A stretch of DNA of 64,000 bases from Hydractinia symbiolongicarpus (GCF_029227915.1 NC_079884.1:29018001-29082000); one strand, 5' to 3'. Shown: positions 51,301 to 64,000, counted from the stretch's first letter. Numbers and translations: made by a program. Notes: generated from the sequence alone by a model not told the origin.

Positions 51301-54300
51301 GTTTCTAACGCTATCAATCCGCTTCAGTTACAACGGTTGCGTCACATATTCGTACCAACATGTATTTAGCGATACTTTTCTCATATTACTAGGTTGCATC
51401 GCTTTTAACAGTGAAACGATTGACTCTGGGACTTAATTGAACTGATTTTGGCCTTTGACATTATAAATGTGATAAATGGGCCAGTTTGACTACAAGAAAT
51501 AACATTCTTTTTAATTTGACATGATTGCTGAAACTCAGCGATTACACTTGGCGCTGTGGTAGCGCTTTATTAAAAAAATAATATAAATACGTAATTTTTT
51601 ACTGTGGGACCAATCCTAGCCGTTAGCTTGCGCTGAAGAAGTAGAGACAGTTTCAAAAACTACCTTTCATTGACTTTCTAACGGTGTCAATCCGTTTGAG
51701 TTACAACGGTTGCGTCACATATTCGTACCAACATGTATTTAGTGATTTTCTTCCGATATTACTAAAATGTATTGCTTTTAACAGAGAAACGATTCACTGT
51801 GGGAATTAACAGAACTGATTCTGGACTGTGACCTTATAAATGTGATAAATGAGCCAATTGGTGTCTAAAGAATAACATTCTTCTTAATTTGACACGATTC
51901 CTGGAATTAAGCGATTACATTAATCTCTGTGGTAGCGCTTTATTTAAAAATTTAAATAAATAAGTCTTTTCTTACTGTGGGACCAATCCTGGCCGTTAGC
52001 GCGCGCTGAATAAACAGGAACAATTCCAAAGACTACATTTCATTGACTTTCGAGCGGTATAAGTCCGTTTGAGTTACAACGGTTCTGTCACATATTCGTA
52101 CCAACATGTATTTAGCGATATTTTTCTAATATTACTAGGTTGCATCGCTTTTAACAGTGAAACGATTGACTGTGGGAATTAATAGAACTGATTCTGGACT
52201 GTGACCTTATAAATGTGATAAATGAGCCAATTGGTCTCCAAGGAATAACATTCTTCTTAATTTGTCATGATTGCCGGAATTCATCGATTACATTAGGCTC
52301 TGTGGTAGCGCTTTATTTAAAAATTTAGATAAAGAAGTCTTTTCTTACTGTAGGACCAATCCTGTTCGTTCGTACGCGCTGAATAAATAGGAACAGTTCC
52401 AGAGACTACATTTCATTGACTTTCTAGCGGTATAAATCCGTTTGAGTTACAACGGTTGCGTTACATATTCGTACCAACATGTATTTAGCGATAGTATTCG
52501 GATATTACTAGGTTGCAACGCTTTTAACAGTGAAACGCTTGACTGTGTGACTTAATTGAACTGATTGTGGACTTTGACCTTATAAATGTGATAAATGAGC
52601 CAGTTTGACTACAAGAAATAACATTCTTCTCAATTTGACATGATTCCTGGAACTCAGCGATTACACTGGGCGCTGTGGTAGCGCTTTATTAAAAAATTAA
52701 AATAAATAAGTCATTTTTTACTGTGGGACCAATCCTAGCCCTTAGTTCGCGCTGAAGAAATAAAGACAGTTTCAAATACTACATTTCACTGACTTTCTAA
52801 CGGTGTCAGTCCGTTTAAGTTACAACGGTTGGGTCACATATTCGTACCAACATGTATTTAGCGATAGTATTCGGATATTACTAGGTTGCAACGCTTTTAA
52901 CAGTGAAACGATTGACTGTGGGACTTAATTGAACTAACTTTGGACTGTGACCTGATAATTGTAATAAATCAGACAATTGATCTCCAAGGAATAACATTCT
53001 TTTTAATTTGACATGATTGCTGGATTTCAGGGATTACATTAGCCTCGATGGTAGCGCTTTATTTAGAAATTTAGATAAATAAGTCTTTCCTTACTGTTGG
53101 ACCAATCCTGGCCGTTACCACGCGCTGAATAAATAGGAACAGTTACAAAGACTACATTCCATTGACCTTTTAACGCTGTCAATCCGCTTCAGTAACAACG
53201 GTTGCGTCACATACTCGTACCAACATGTATTTAGCGATACGTTTCTCATATTACTAGGTTGCATCGCTTTTAGCAGTGAAACGATTGACTCTGGCACTTA
53301 ATTGAACTGATTCTGGACTGCGACCTTATAAATGTGATAAATGAGCCAATTGGTCTCCAAGGAATAACATTCTTCTTAATTTGTCATAATTGCCGGAATT
53401 CATCGATTACATTAGGGTCTGTGGTAGCGCTTTATTTAAAAATTTAGATAAAGAAGTCTTTTCTTACTGTAGGACCAATCCTGTTCGTTCGTACGCGCTG
53501 AATAAATAGGAACAGTTCCAGAGACTACATTTCATTGACTTTCTAGCGGTATAAATCCGTTTGAGTTACAACGGTTGCGTTACATATTCGTACCAACATG
53601 TATTTAGCGATAGTATTCGGATATTACTAGGTTGCAACGCTTTTAACAGTGAAACGCTTGACTGTGTGACTTAATTGAACTGATTTTGGACTTTGACCTT
53701 ATAAATGTGATAAATGAGCCAGTTTGACTACAAGAAATAACATTCTTCTCAATTTGACATGATTCCTGGAACTCAGCGATTACACTGGGCGCTGTGGTAG
53801 CGCTTTATTAAAAAATTAAGATAAATAAGTCATTTTTTACTGTGGGACCAATCGTAGCCGTTAGTTCGCGCTGAAGAAATAGAGACAGTTTCAAATACTA
53901 CATTTCACTGACTTTCTAACGGTGTCAGTCCGTTTAAGTTACAACGGTTGGGTCACATATTCGTACCAACATGTATTTAGCGATATTTTTCTGATATTAC
54001 TAGGTTGCATCGCTTTTATCAGTGAAACGATTGACTGTGGGACTTAATTAAACTAACTTTGGACTGTGACCTTATAAATGTTACAAGTGAGACAATTGGT
54101 CTCCAAGGAATAACATTCTTCTTAATTTGACATGATTGCTGGATTTCAGGGATTACATTAGCCTCGATGGTAGCGTTTTATTTAAAAATTTAGATAAATA
54201 AGTCTTTCCTTACTGTGGGACCAATCCTGGCCGTTAGCACGCGCTGAATAAATAGGAACAGTTACAAAGACTACATTCCATTGACCTTTTAACGCTGTCA

Positions 54301-54314
54301 ATCCGCTTCAGTAA
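47605..54314 (+). repeat. Nine-monomer higher-order repeat, 3,355 bp, two copies
   Basis: Copy 1 is 47605-50959: starts 47605, 47977, 48350, 48723, 49096, 49469, 49842, 50215 and 50588. Copy 2 is 50960-54314: starts 50960, 51331, 51704, 52077, 52450, 52823, 53196, 53569 and 53942. Units match one for one at 3,354-3,355 bp with few differences. Rare shared variants include CCTGTTCGTTCGTACGCG, ACAGAGAAACGATTCACTG and GACTTTCGAGCGG. The last units differ: the 3' part of 50588 has the CATCTTTACTG type, whereas 53942 keeps CTTTCCTTACTG, so the exchange lay inside this monomer. Confidence 0.9.
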
Positions 54315-57300
54315 CAACGGTTGCGTCACATACTCGTACCAACATGTATTTAGCGATAGTATTCGGATGTTACTAGGTTGCATCGCTTTAACAGTGAAAG
54401 GATTGACTGTGGGACTTAATTGAACTGATTTTGGACTTTGACCTTATAAATGTGATAAATGAGGCAGTTTCACTACAAGAAGTAACATTCTTCGTAATTT
54501 GACATGATTGCTGGAACTCAGCGATTACACTGGGCGCTGTGGTAGCGCTTTATTACAAAATTAGGATAAAAAAGTCATTTTTAACTGTGACACCAATCCT
54601 AGCCGGTAGTTGGCGTTGAAGAAATAGAGACAGTTTCAAAAACTACATTTTATTGATTTTCTAACTTCGTCAATCCGTTTCAGTTACAACGGTTGCGTCA
54701 CATATTCGTACCAACGTGTATTTAGTGATTTTCTTCCGATATTACTAGGTTGCATCGCTTTTAACAGTGAAACGATTGACTCTGGGACTTAATTGAACTG
54801 ATTTTGGACTGTGACCTTATAAATGTTATAAGTGAGACAATTGGACTCCAAGAAATAACATTCTTCTTAACTTGACATGTTTGTGGGAACTCAGTGATTA
54901 CACTAGACCCCGTGGTACCGTTCCATTTAAAAATTTAGATAAGTATGTCATTTTTACTGTAGGACCAATCCTAGCCGTTAGTTCGCGCTGAAGAAATAGG
55001 AACAGTTCCACAGACTACATTTCATTGACATTCTAGCGGTATAAATCCGTTTGAGTTACAACGGTTGCGTCACATATTCGTACCAACATGTATTTAGCGA
55101 TAGTATTCGGATATTACTAGGTTGCATCACTTTTAACAGTGAAACAATTGACTGTGGGACTTAATTGAACTGATTTTGGACTTTGACCTTATAAATGTGA
55201 TAAATGAGGCAGTTTGACTACAAGAAGTAACATTCTTCTTAATTTGACATGATTGCGGGAACTCAGCGATTACAATGAGCGCTGTGGTAGCGCTTTATAA
55301 AAAAATTAAGATAAATAAGTCATTTTTAACTGTGGCACCAATCCTAGCCGGTAGTTCGCGCTGAAGAAATAGAGACAGTTTCAAAAACTACATTTCATTT
55401 ACTTTCTAACGGTGTCAATCCGTTTGAGTTACAACGGTTGCGTCACATATTCGTACCAACATGTATTTAGCGATAGTATTCGGATATTACTAGGTTACAT
55501 CGCTTTTAACAGTGAAACGTTTGACTGTAGGACTTAATTGAACTGACTTTGGACTTTGACCTTATAAATGTGATAAATGAGCCAGCTTGACTACAACAAA
55601 TAACATTCTTATTAATCTGACATGATTGCTGGAACTCAGCGATTACACTGGGCGCTGTGGTAGCGTTTTATTTAAAAATTAAGATAAATAAGTCTTTTTT
55701 TACTGTGGCACCAATCCTAGCCGTTAGTTCGCGCTGAAGAAATAGGAACAGTTCTAAAGACTACATTTCATTGACTTTCTAGCGTTATAAATCCGTTTGA
55801 GTTACAACGGTTGCGTCACATATTCGTACAAACATGTATTTAGCGATAGTATTTGGATATTACTAGGTTACATCGCTTTTAACAGTGAAACGTTTGACTG
55901 TGGGACTTAATTGAACTGACTTTGGACTTTGACCTTATAAATGTGATAAATGAGCCAGCTTGACTACAACAAATAACATTCTTATTAATCTGACATGATT
56001 GCTGGAACTCAGCGATTACACTGGGCGCTGTGGTAGCGTTTTATTTAAAAATTAAGTTAAATAAGTCTTTTTTTACTGTGGCACCAATCCTAGCCGGTAG
56101 TTCGCGCTGAAGAAATGGGAACAGTTCCAAAGGCTACATTTCATTGACTTCCCAGCGTTATAAATCCGTTTGATTTGCAACAGTTGCGTCACATATTCGT
56201 ACCAACATGTATTTAGCGATAGTATTCGGATGTTACTAGGTTGCATCGCTTTAACAGTGAAAGGATTGACTGTGGGACTTAATTGAACTGATTTTGGACT
56301 TTGACCTTATATATGTGATAAATGAGGCAGTTTCACTACAAGAAGTAACATTCTTCGTAATTTGACATGATTGCTGGAACTCAGCGATTACACTGGGCGC
56401 TGTGGTAGCGCTTTATTACAAAATTAGGATAAAAAAGTCATTTTTAACTGTGACACCAATCCTAGCCGGTAGTTAGCGTTGAAGAAATAGAGACAGTTTC
56501 AAAAACTACATTTTATTGATTTTCTAACTTTGTCAATCCGTTTGAGTTACAACGGTTGCGTCACATATTCGTACCAACGTGTATTTAGTGATTTTCTTCC
56601 GATATTACTAGGTTGCATCGCTTTTAACAGTGAAACGATTGACTCTGGGACTTAATTGAACTGATTTTGGACTGTGACCTTATAAATGTTATAAGTGAGA
56701 CAATTGGACTCCAAGAAATAACATTCTTCTTAACTTGACATGATTGTGGGAACTCAGCGATTACACTAGACCCTGTGGTACCGTTCCATTTAAAAATTTA
56801 AATAAGTATGTCATTTTTACTGTGGGACCAATCCTAGCCGTTAGTTCGCGCTGAAGAAATAGGAACAGTTCCACAGACTACATTTCATTGACATTCTAGC
56901 GGTATAAATCCGTTTGAGTTACAACGGTTGCGTCACATATTCGTACCAACATGTATTTAGCGATAGTATTCGGATATTACTAGGTTGCATCACTTTTAAC
57001 AGTGAAACAATTGACTGTGGAACTTAATTGAACTGATTTTGGACTTTGACCTTATAAATGTGATAAATGAGGCAGTTTGACTACAAAAAGTAACATTCTT
57101 CTTAATTTGACATGATTGCGGGAACTCAGCGATTACAATGAGCGCTGTGGTAGCGCTTTATAAAAAAATTAAGATAAATAAGTCATTTTTAACTGTGGCA
57201 CCAATCCTAGCCGGTAGTTCGCGCTGAAGAAATAGAGACAGTTTCAAAAACTACATTTCATTTACTTTCTAACGGTGTCAATCCGTTTGAGTTACAACGG

Positions 57301-59903
57301 TTGCGTCACATATTCGTACCAACATGTATTTAGCGATAGTATTCGGATATTACTAGGTTACATCGCTTTTAACAGTGAAACGTTTGACTGTAGGACTTAA
57401 TTGAACTGACTTTGGACTTTGACCTTATAAATGTGATAAATGAGCCAGCTTGACTACAACAAATAACATTCTTATTAATCTGACATGATTGCTGGAACTC
57501 AGCGATTACACTGGGCGCTGTGGTAGCGTTTTATTTAAAAATTAAGATAAATAAGTCTTTTTTTACTGTGGCACCAATCCTAGCCGTTAGTTCCCGCTGA
57601 AGAAATAGGAACAGTTCTAAAGACTACATTTCATTGACTTTCTAGCGTTATAAATCCGTTTGAGTTACAACGGTTGCGTCACATATTCGTACAAACATGT
57701 ATTTAGCGATAGTATTTGGATATTACTAGGTTACATCGCTTTTAACAGTGAAACGTTTGACTGTGGGACTTAATTGAACTGACTTTGGACTTTGACCTTA
57801 TAAATGTGATAAATGAGCCAGCTTGACTACAACAAATAACATTCTTATTAATCTGACATGATTGCTGGAACTCAGCGATTACACTGAGCGCTGTGGTAGC
57901 GTTTTATTTAAAAATTAAGTTAAATAAGTCTTTTTTTACTGTGGCACCAATCCTAGCCGGTAGTTCGCGCTGAAGAAATGGGAACAGTTCCAAAGGCTAC
58001 ATTTCATTGACTTCCCAGCGTTATAAATCCGTTTGAGTTGCAACAGTTGCGTCACATATTCGTACCAACATGTATTTAGCGATAGTATTCGGATGTTACT
58101 AGGTTGCATCGCTTTAACAGTGAAAGGATTGACTGTGGGACTTAATTGAACTGATTTTGGACTTTGACCTTATATATGTGATAAATGAGGCAGTTTCACT
58201 ACAAGAAGTAACATTCTTCGTAATTTGACATGATTGCTGGAACTCAGCGATTACACTGGGCGCTGTGGTAGCGCTTTATTACAAAATTAGGATAAAAAAG
58301 TCATTTTTAACTGTGACACCAATCCTAGCCGGTAGTTAGCGTTGAAGAAATAGAGACAGTTTCAAAAACTACATTTTATTGATTTTCTAACTTTGTCAAT
58401 CCGTTTGAGTTACAACGGTTGCGTCACATATTCGTACCAACGTGTATTTAGTGATTTTCTTCCGATATTACTAGGTTGCATCGCTTTTAACAGTGAAACG
58501 ATTGACTCTGGGACTTAATTGAACTGATTTTGGACTGTGACCTTATAAATGTTATAAGTGAGACAATTGGACTCCAAGAAATAACATTCTTCTTAACTTG
58601 ACATGATTGTGGGAACTCAGCGATTACACTAGACCCTGTAGTACCGTTCCATTTAAAAATTTAGATAAGTATGTCATTTTTACTGTGGGACCAATCCTAG
58701 CCGTTAGTTCGCGCTGAAGAAATAGGAACAGTTCCAAAGACTACATTTCATTGACATTCTAGCGGTATAAATCCGTTTGAGTTAAAACGGTTGCGTCACA
58801 TATTCGTACCAACATGTATTTAGCGATAGTATTCGGATATTACTAGGTTGCATCACTTTTAACAGTGAAACGATTGACTGTGGGACTTAATTGAACTGAT
58901 TTTGGACTTTGACCTTATAAATGTGATAAATGAGGCAGTTTGACTACAAGAAGTAACATTCTTCTTAATTTGACATGATTGCGGGAACTCAGCGATTACA
59001 CTGAGCGCTGTGGTAGCGCTTTATAAAAAAATTAAGATAAATAAGTCATTTTTAACTGTGGCACCAATCCTAGCCGGTAGTTCGCGCTGAAGAAATGGAG
59101 ACAGTTTCAAAAACTACATTTCATTTACTTTCTAACGGTGTCAATCTGTTTGAGTTACAACGGTTGCGTCACATATTCGTACCAACATGTATTTAGCGAT
59201 AGTATTCGGATATTACTAGGTTACATCGCTTTTAACAGTGAAACGTTTGACTGTAGGACTTAATTGAACTGACTTTGGACTTTGACCTTATAAATGTGAT
59301 AAATGAGGCAGTTTGACTACAAGAAGTAACATTCTTCTTAATTTGACATGATTGCTGGAACTCAGCGATTACACTGAGCGCTGTGGTAGCGCTTTATAAA
59401 AAAATTAAGATAAATAAGTCATTTTTAACTGTGGCACCAATCCTAGCCGGTAGTTCGCGCTGAAGAAATGGAGACAGTTTCAAAAACTACATTTCATTTA
59501 CTTTCTAACGGTGTCAATCTGTTTGAGTTACAACGGTTGCGTCACATATTCGTACCAACATGTATTTAGCGATAGTATTCGGATATTACTAGGTTACATC
59601 GCTTTTAACAGTGAAACGTTTGACTGTAGGACTTAATTGAACTGACTTTGGACTTTGACCTTATAAATGTGATAAATGAGGCAGTTTGACTACAAGAAGT
59701 AACATTCTTCTTAATTTGACATGATTGCTGGAACTCAGCGATTACACTGGGCGCTGTGGTAGCGTTTTATTTAAAAATTAAGATAAGTAAGTCTTTTTTT
59801 ACTGTGGCACCAATCCTAGCCGTTAGTTCGCGCTGAAGAAATAGGAACAGTTCTAAAGACTACATTTCATTGACTTTCTAGCGTTATAAATCCGTTTGAG
59901 TTA
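54315..59903 (+). repeat. Five-monomer higher-order repeat, 1,863 bp, three copies
   Basis: Starts are 54315, 54687, 55059, 55432, 55805; 56178, 56550, 56922, 57295, 57668; 58041, 58413, 58785, 59158, 59531. The first two copies align unit for unit at 1,863 bp. Shared subtype features are TGTGGCACCAATCCTAGCC, GGTAGTTCGCG, GTGTATTTAGTG after CCAAC, and GAGCCAGCTTGACTACAAC. In the third copy the fourth position is expanded: 59158 and 59531 are nearly identical at their 5' ends and are hybrids of unit types 3 and 4. Confidence 0.9.
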
Positions 59904-62900
59904 CAACGGTTGCGTCACATATTCGTACAAACATGTATTTAGCGATAGTATTTGGATATTACTAGGTTACATCGCTTTTAACAGTGAAACGTTTGACTGT
60001 GGGACTTAATTGAACTGACTTTGGACTTTGACCTTATAAATGTGATAAATGAGGCAGTTTCACTACAAGAAGTAACATTCTTCTTATTTGATATGTTTGC
60101 TGGAACTCAGCGATTACACTGAGCGCTGTGGTAGCGCTTTATTAAAAAATTAAGATAAATAAGTCATTTTTAACTGTGGCACCAATCCTAGCCGGTAGTT
60201 CGCGCTGAAAAAATTGAGACAGTTTCAACAACTACATTTCATTTACTTTCTAACGGTGTCAATCCGTTTGAGTTACAAGGATTGCGTCACATATTCGTAC
60301 CAACATGTATTTACTGATTTTCTTCCGATATTACTAGGTTGCATCGCTTTTAACAGTGAAACGATTGACTGTGGGACTTAATTGAACTAACTTTGGACTG
60401 TGCCCTGATAAATGTAACAAATGAGACAATTGGTCTGCAAGAAATAACATTCTTCTTAACTTGACATGATTGTGGGAACTCAGTGATTACACTAGACCCC
60501 GTGGTAGCGCTTTATTTAAAAATTTAGATAAATAAGTCTTTTTTTGCTGTGGGACCAATCCTGGCCGTTAGCAGGCGCTGAATAAATAGGAACATTTTCA
60601 AAGACTACATTTCATTGACTTTCGAGCGGTATAAATCTGTTTGAGTTACAACGGTTGCATCACATATTCATCACAACATGTATTGAGCGATAGTATTCGG
60701 ATTATACTAGGTTGCATCGCCTTTAACAGTGAAACGATTGACTGTGGGACTTAATTGAATTGATTTTGGACTTTGACCTTGTAAGTGTGATAAATGAGCC
60801 AGTTTGACTACAAGAAATAACATTTTTCTTAATTTGACATGATTGCTGGAACTCAGCGATTACACTGGGCACTGTGGTAGCGCTTTAATAAAAAATTGAG
60901 ATAAACAAGTCATTTTTTACTGTGGGACCAATCCTAGCCCTTAGCTCGCACTGAAGAAATAGAGACAGTTTGAAAAACTACATTTTATTGACTTTCTAAC
61001 GGTGTCAATCCGTTTGAGTTACAACGGTTGCGTTACATATTTGTACCAACATGTATTTTGTGATTTTCTTCCGATATTACTAAGTTGTTTTGCTTTTAAC
61101 AATGAAGAGATTGACTGTGGGAATTAATTGAACTGATTTTGGACTTTGACCTTATAAATGTGATAAATGAGCCAGCTTGACTACAACAAATAACATTCTT
61201 ATTAATCTGACATGATTGCTGGAACTCAGCGAGTACACTGGGCGCTGTGGTAGCGTTTTATTTAAAAATTAAGATAAATAAGTCTTTTTCTACTGTGGCA
61301 CCAATCCTAGCCGTTAGTTCGCGCTGAAGAAATAGGAACAGTTCTAAAGACTACATTTCATTGACTTTCTAGCGTTATAAATCCGTTTGAGTTACAACGG
61401 TTGCGTCACACATTCGTACAAACATGTATTTAGCGATAGTATTTGGATATTACTAGGTTACATCGCTTTTAACAGTGAAACGTTTGACTGTGGGACTTAA
61501 TTGAACTGATTTTGGACTTTGACCTTATAAATGTGATAAATGAGCCAGCTTGACTACAACAAATAACATTCTTATTAATCTGACATGATTGCTGGAACTC
61601 AGCGATTACACTGGGCGCTGTGGTAGCGTTTTATTTAAAAATTAAGTTAAATAAATCTTTTTTTACTGTGGCACCAATCCTAGCCGGTAGTTCGCGCTGA
61701 AGAAATAGGAACAGTTCCAAAGGCTACATTTCATTGACTTCCCAGCGTTATAAATCCGTTTGAGTTGCAACAGTTGCGTCACATATTCGTACCAACATGT
61801 ATTTAGCGATAGTATTTGGATATTACTAGGTTACATCGCTTTTAACAGTGAAACGTTTGACTGTGGGACTTAATTGAACTGATTTTGGACTTTGACCTTA
61901 TAAATGTGATAAATGAGGCAGTTTCACTACAAGAAGTAACATTCTTCTTATTTGATATGTTTGCTGGAACTCAGCGATTACACTGAGCGCTGTGGTAGCG
62001 CTTTATTAAAAAATTAAGATAAATAAGTCATTTTTAACTGTGGCACCAATCCTAGCCGGTAGTTCGCGCTGAAAAAATTGAGACAGTTTCAACAACTACA
62101 TTTCATTTACTTTCTAACGGTGTCAATCCGTTTGAGTTACAAGGATTGCGTCACATATTCGTACCAACATGTATTTACTGATTTTCTTCCGATATTACTA
62201 GGTTGCATCGCTTTTAACAGTGAAACGATTGACTGTGGGACTTAATTGAACTAACTTTGGACTGTGCCCTGATAAATGTAACAAATGAGACAATTGGTCT
62301 CCAAGAAATAACATTCTTCTTAACTTGACATGATTGTGGGAACTCAGTGATTACACTAGACCCCGTGGTAGCGCTTTATTTAAAAATTTAGATAAATAAG
62401 TCTTTTTTTGCTGTGGGACCAATCCTGGCCGTTAGCAGGCGCTGAATAAATAGGAACATTTTCAAAGACTACATTTCATTGACTTTCGAGCGGTATAAAT
62501 CTGTTTGAGTTACAACGGTTGCGTCACATATTCATCACAACATGTATTGAGCGATAGTATTCGGATTATACTAGGTTGCATCGCCTTTAACAGTGAAACG
62601 ATTGACTGTGGGACTTAATTGAATTGATTTTGGACTTTGACCTTGTAAGTGTGATAAATGAGCCAGTTTGACTACAAGAAATAACATTTTTCTTAATTTG
62701 ACATGATTGCTGGAACTCAGCGATTACACTGGGCACTGTGGTAGCGCTTTATTAAAAAATTGAGATAAACAAGTCATTTTTTACTGTGGGACCAATCCTA
62801 GCCCTTAGCTCGCACTGAAGAAATAGAGACAGTTTGAAAAACTACATTTTATTGACTTTCTAACGGTGTCAATCCGTTTGAGTTACAACGGTTGCGTTAC

Positions 62901-64000
62901 ATATTTGTACCAACATGTATTTTGTGATTTTCTTCCGATATTACTAAGTTGTTTTGCTTTTAACAATGAAGAGATTGACTGTGGGAATTAATTGAACTGA
63001 TTTTAGACTTTGACCTTATAAATGTGATAAATGAGCCAGCTTGACTACAACAAATAACATTCTTATTAATCTGACATGATTGCTGGAACTCAGCGAGTAC
63101 ACTGGGCGCTGTGGTAGCGTTTTATTTAAAAATTAAGATAAATAAGTCTTTTTCTACTGTGGCACCAATCCTAGCCGTTAGTTTGCGCTGAAGAAATAGG
63201 AACAGTTCTAAAGACTACATTTCATTGACTTTCTAGCGTTATAAATCCGTTTGAGTTACAACGGTTGCGTCACACATTCGTACAAACATGTATTTAGCGA
63301 TAGTATTTGGATATTACTAGGTTACATCGCTTTTAACAGTGAAACGTTTGACTGTGGGACTTAATTGAACTGATTTTGGACTTTGACCTTATAAATGTGA
63401 TAAATGAGGCAGTTTCACTACAAGAAGTAACATTCTTCTTATTTGATATGTTTGCTGGAACTCAGCGATTACACTGAGCGCTGTGGTAGCGCTTTATTAA
63501 AAAATTAAGATAAATAAGTCATTTTTAACTGTGGCACCAATCCTAGCCGGTAGTTCGCGCTGAAAAAATTGAGACAGTTTCAACAACTACATTTCATTTA
63601 CTTTCTAACGGTGTCAATCCGTTTGAGTTACAAGGATTGCGTCACATATTCGTACCAACATGTATTTAGTGATTTTCTTCCGATATTACTAGGTTGCATC
63701 GCTTTTAACAGTGAAACAATTGACTGTGGGACTTAATTGAACTAACTTTGGACTGTGCCCTGATAAATGTAACAAATGAGACAATTGGTCTCCAAGAAAT
63801 AACATTCTTCTTAACTTGACATGATTGTGGGAACTCAGTGATTACACTAGACCCCGTGGTAGCGCTTTATTTAAAAATTTAGATAAATAAGTCTTTTTTT
63901 GCTGTGGGACCAATCCTGGCCGTTAGCAGGCGCTGAATAAATAGGAACATTTTCAAAGACTACATTTCATTGACTTTCTAGCGGTATAAATCTGTTTGAG
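59904..64000 (+). repeat. Second five-monomer repeat, 1,864 bp, contracted in its last copy
   Basis: Starts are 59904, 60276, 60649, 61022, 61395; 61768, 62140, 62513, 62886; 63259, 63631. Units 60276, 60649 and 61022 match 62140, 62513 and 62886 at 1,864 bp, including the rare CATCACAACATGTATTGAG and ACAATGAAGAGATTGAC variants. The next equivalent of 62140 is 63631, only 1,491 bp on, because 63259 fuses the 5' part of type 61395 with the 3' part of type 61768. The last monomer is cut by the window edge. Confidence 0.9.

Larger units (their letters stand above)
1..64000 (+). repeat. Satellite array, ~373-bp monomer, about 165 head-to-tail copies
   Basis: The same unit recurs across the whole window, interrupted once by a LINE. 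Phasing on CAACGG after GAGTTA gives starts every 371-374 bp in most of the array. All copies are in the same direction. Recognisable conserved blocks in order are CAACGGTTGCGTCAC, TTCGTACCAACATGTATTTA, GATATTACTA, TTTTAACAGTGAAACGATTG, GACTGTGGGA, TTATAAATGTGATAAATGAG, TTAATTTGACATGATTGCTG, AGCGATTACA, GTGGTAGCGCTTTATT, CTGTGGGACCAATCCT, CGCTGAA, and CATTTCATTGACTTTCTA before the next unit. The unit is AT-rich. No long frame is open through the monomer, and nothing suggests a coding role. Family name unknown to me. The monomer phase chosen here is arbitrary. Confidence 0.97.

Noticed and set aside
49761-53297. Two 60-codon minus-strand frames (49761-49943 and 53115-53297)
   Set aside because: They are equivalent positions in the two copies of the 3,355-bp repeat, not independent conservation. 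No domain is recognised.
1-64000. CRISPR-like direct repeats
   Set aside because: Repeats are contiguous with no unique spacers, units are ~373 bp rather than ~30 bp, and no cas gene is present.
1-64000. Pol III internal promoter (tRNA- or SINE-derived satellite)
   Set aside because: I found no convincing A box and B box pair at suitable spacing. GGTTGCGTCAC is only superficially similar to a B box.
1-64000. Naming a host species from the satellite or the LINE
   Set aside because: I do not recognise the satellite, and this type of LINE occurs in many animal phyla. A database search of the monomer consensus would be decisive and could not be run.

Overview
The window is almost entirely one satellite DNA array from a eukaryotic, probably invertebrate, genome. 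About 165 head-to-tail copies of an AT-rich monomer of about 373 bp fill all 64 kb. All copies lie in the same orientation, and I see no conventional host gene, RNA gene, CRISPR array or prokaryotic signal. I phased monomers by a conserved junction (the CAACGG that follows GAGTTA) and read a start coordinate for each. The starts are listed in the block entries, so the array can be reconstructed from them. Most units are 371-374 bp. Recurrent length variants are 366, 362, 338 and 219 bp.

The only non-satellite sequence is one non-LTR retrotransposon (LINE) of about 3.08 kb at 2260-5342, on the + strand. It is 5'-truncated. It still has an uninterrupted reading frame for an AP-type endonuclease and a reverse transcriptase (YADD catalytic motif), a short 3' UTR with a polyadenylation signal, an A-rich tail, and a probable 4-bp target duplication (AGTG). 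The architecture (endonuclease then reverse transcriptase, no RNase H, C-terminal cysteine cluster) fits the CR1/Jockey-like group of animal LINEs. This is the main evidence for an animal genome. I cannot name the species.

The satellite is organised in higher-order repeats (HORs) whose period changes along the window. From 5.3 to 10.5 kb there are five-monomer units (about 1,858 bp). From 8.6 to 16.0 kb there is a ten-monomer unit present twice (3,716 and 3,689 bp). From 16 to 24 kb there is a mosaic with hybrid monomers, a tandem twin pair and a three-monomer repeat (1,119 bp). From 23.9 to 26.5 kb there are segments matching 0.7-1.9 kb and 6.8-7.9 kb. From 25.7 to 30.8 kb a nine-unit repeat (3,191 bp) includes a 219-bp truncated monomer. 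From 34.3 to 42.8 kb there is a very homogeneous four-monomer repeat (1,491-1,492 bp). From 42 to 47.6 kb there is a mixed zone. From 47.6 to 54.3 kb a nine-monomer repeat (3,355 bp) occurs twice. From 54.3 to 64 kb there are five-monomer repeats of 1,863-1,864 bp, with one visible expansion and one visible contraction.

The array looks like a product of repeated unequal exchange and segmental amplification, possibly a centromeric or pericentromeric satellite. That chromosomal role is inference. I found no new protein-coding system. The points worth a second look are the nested HOR history, the propagated 219-bp deletion monomer, conserved short dyads in every monomer class, and the young-looking LINE inside an otherwise nearly insertion-free array.
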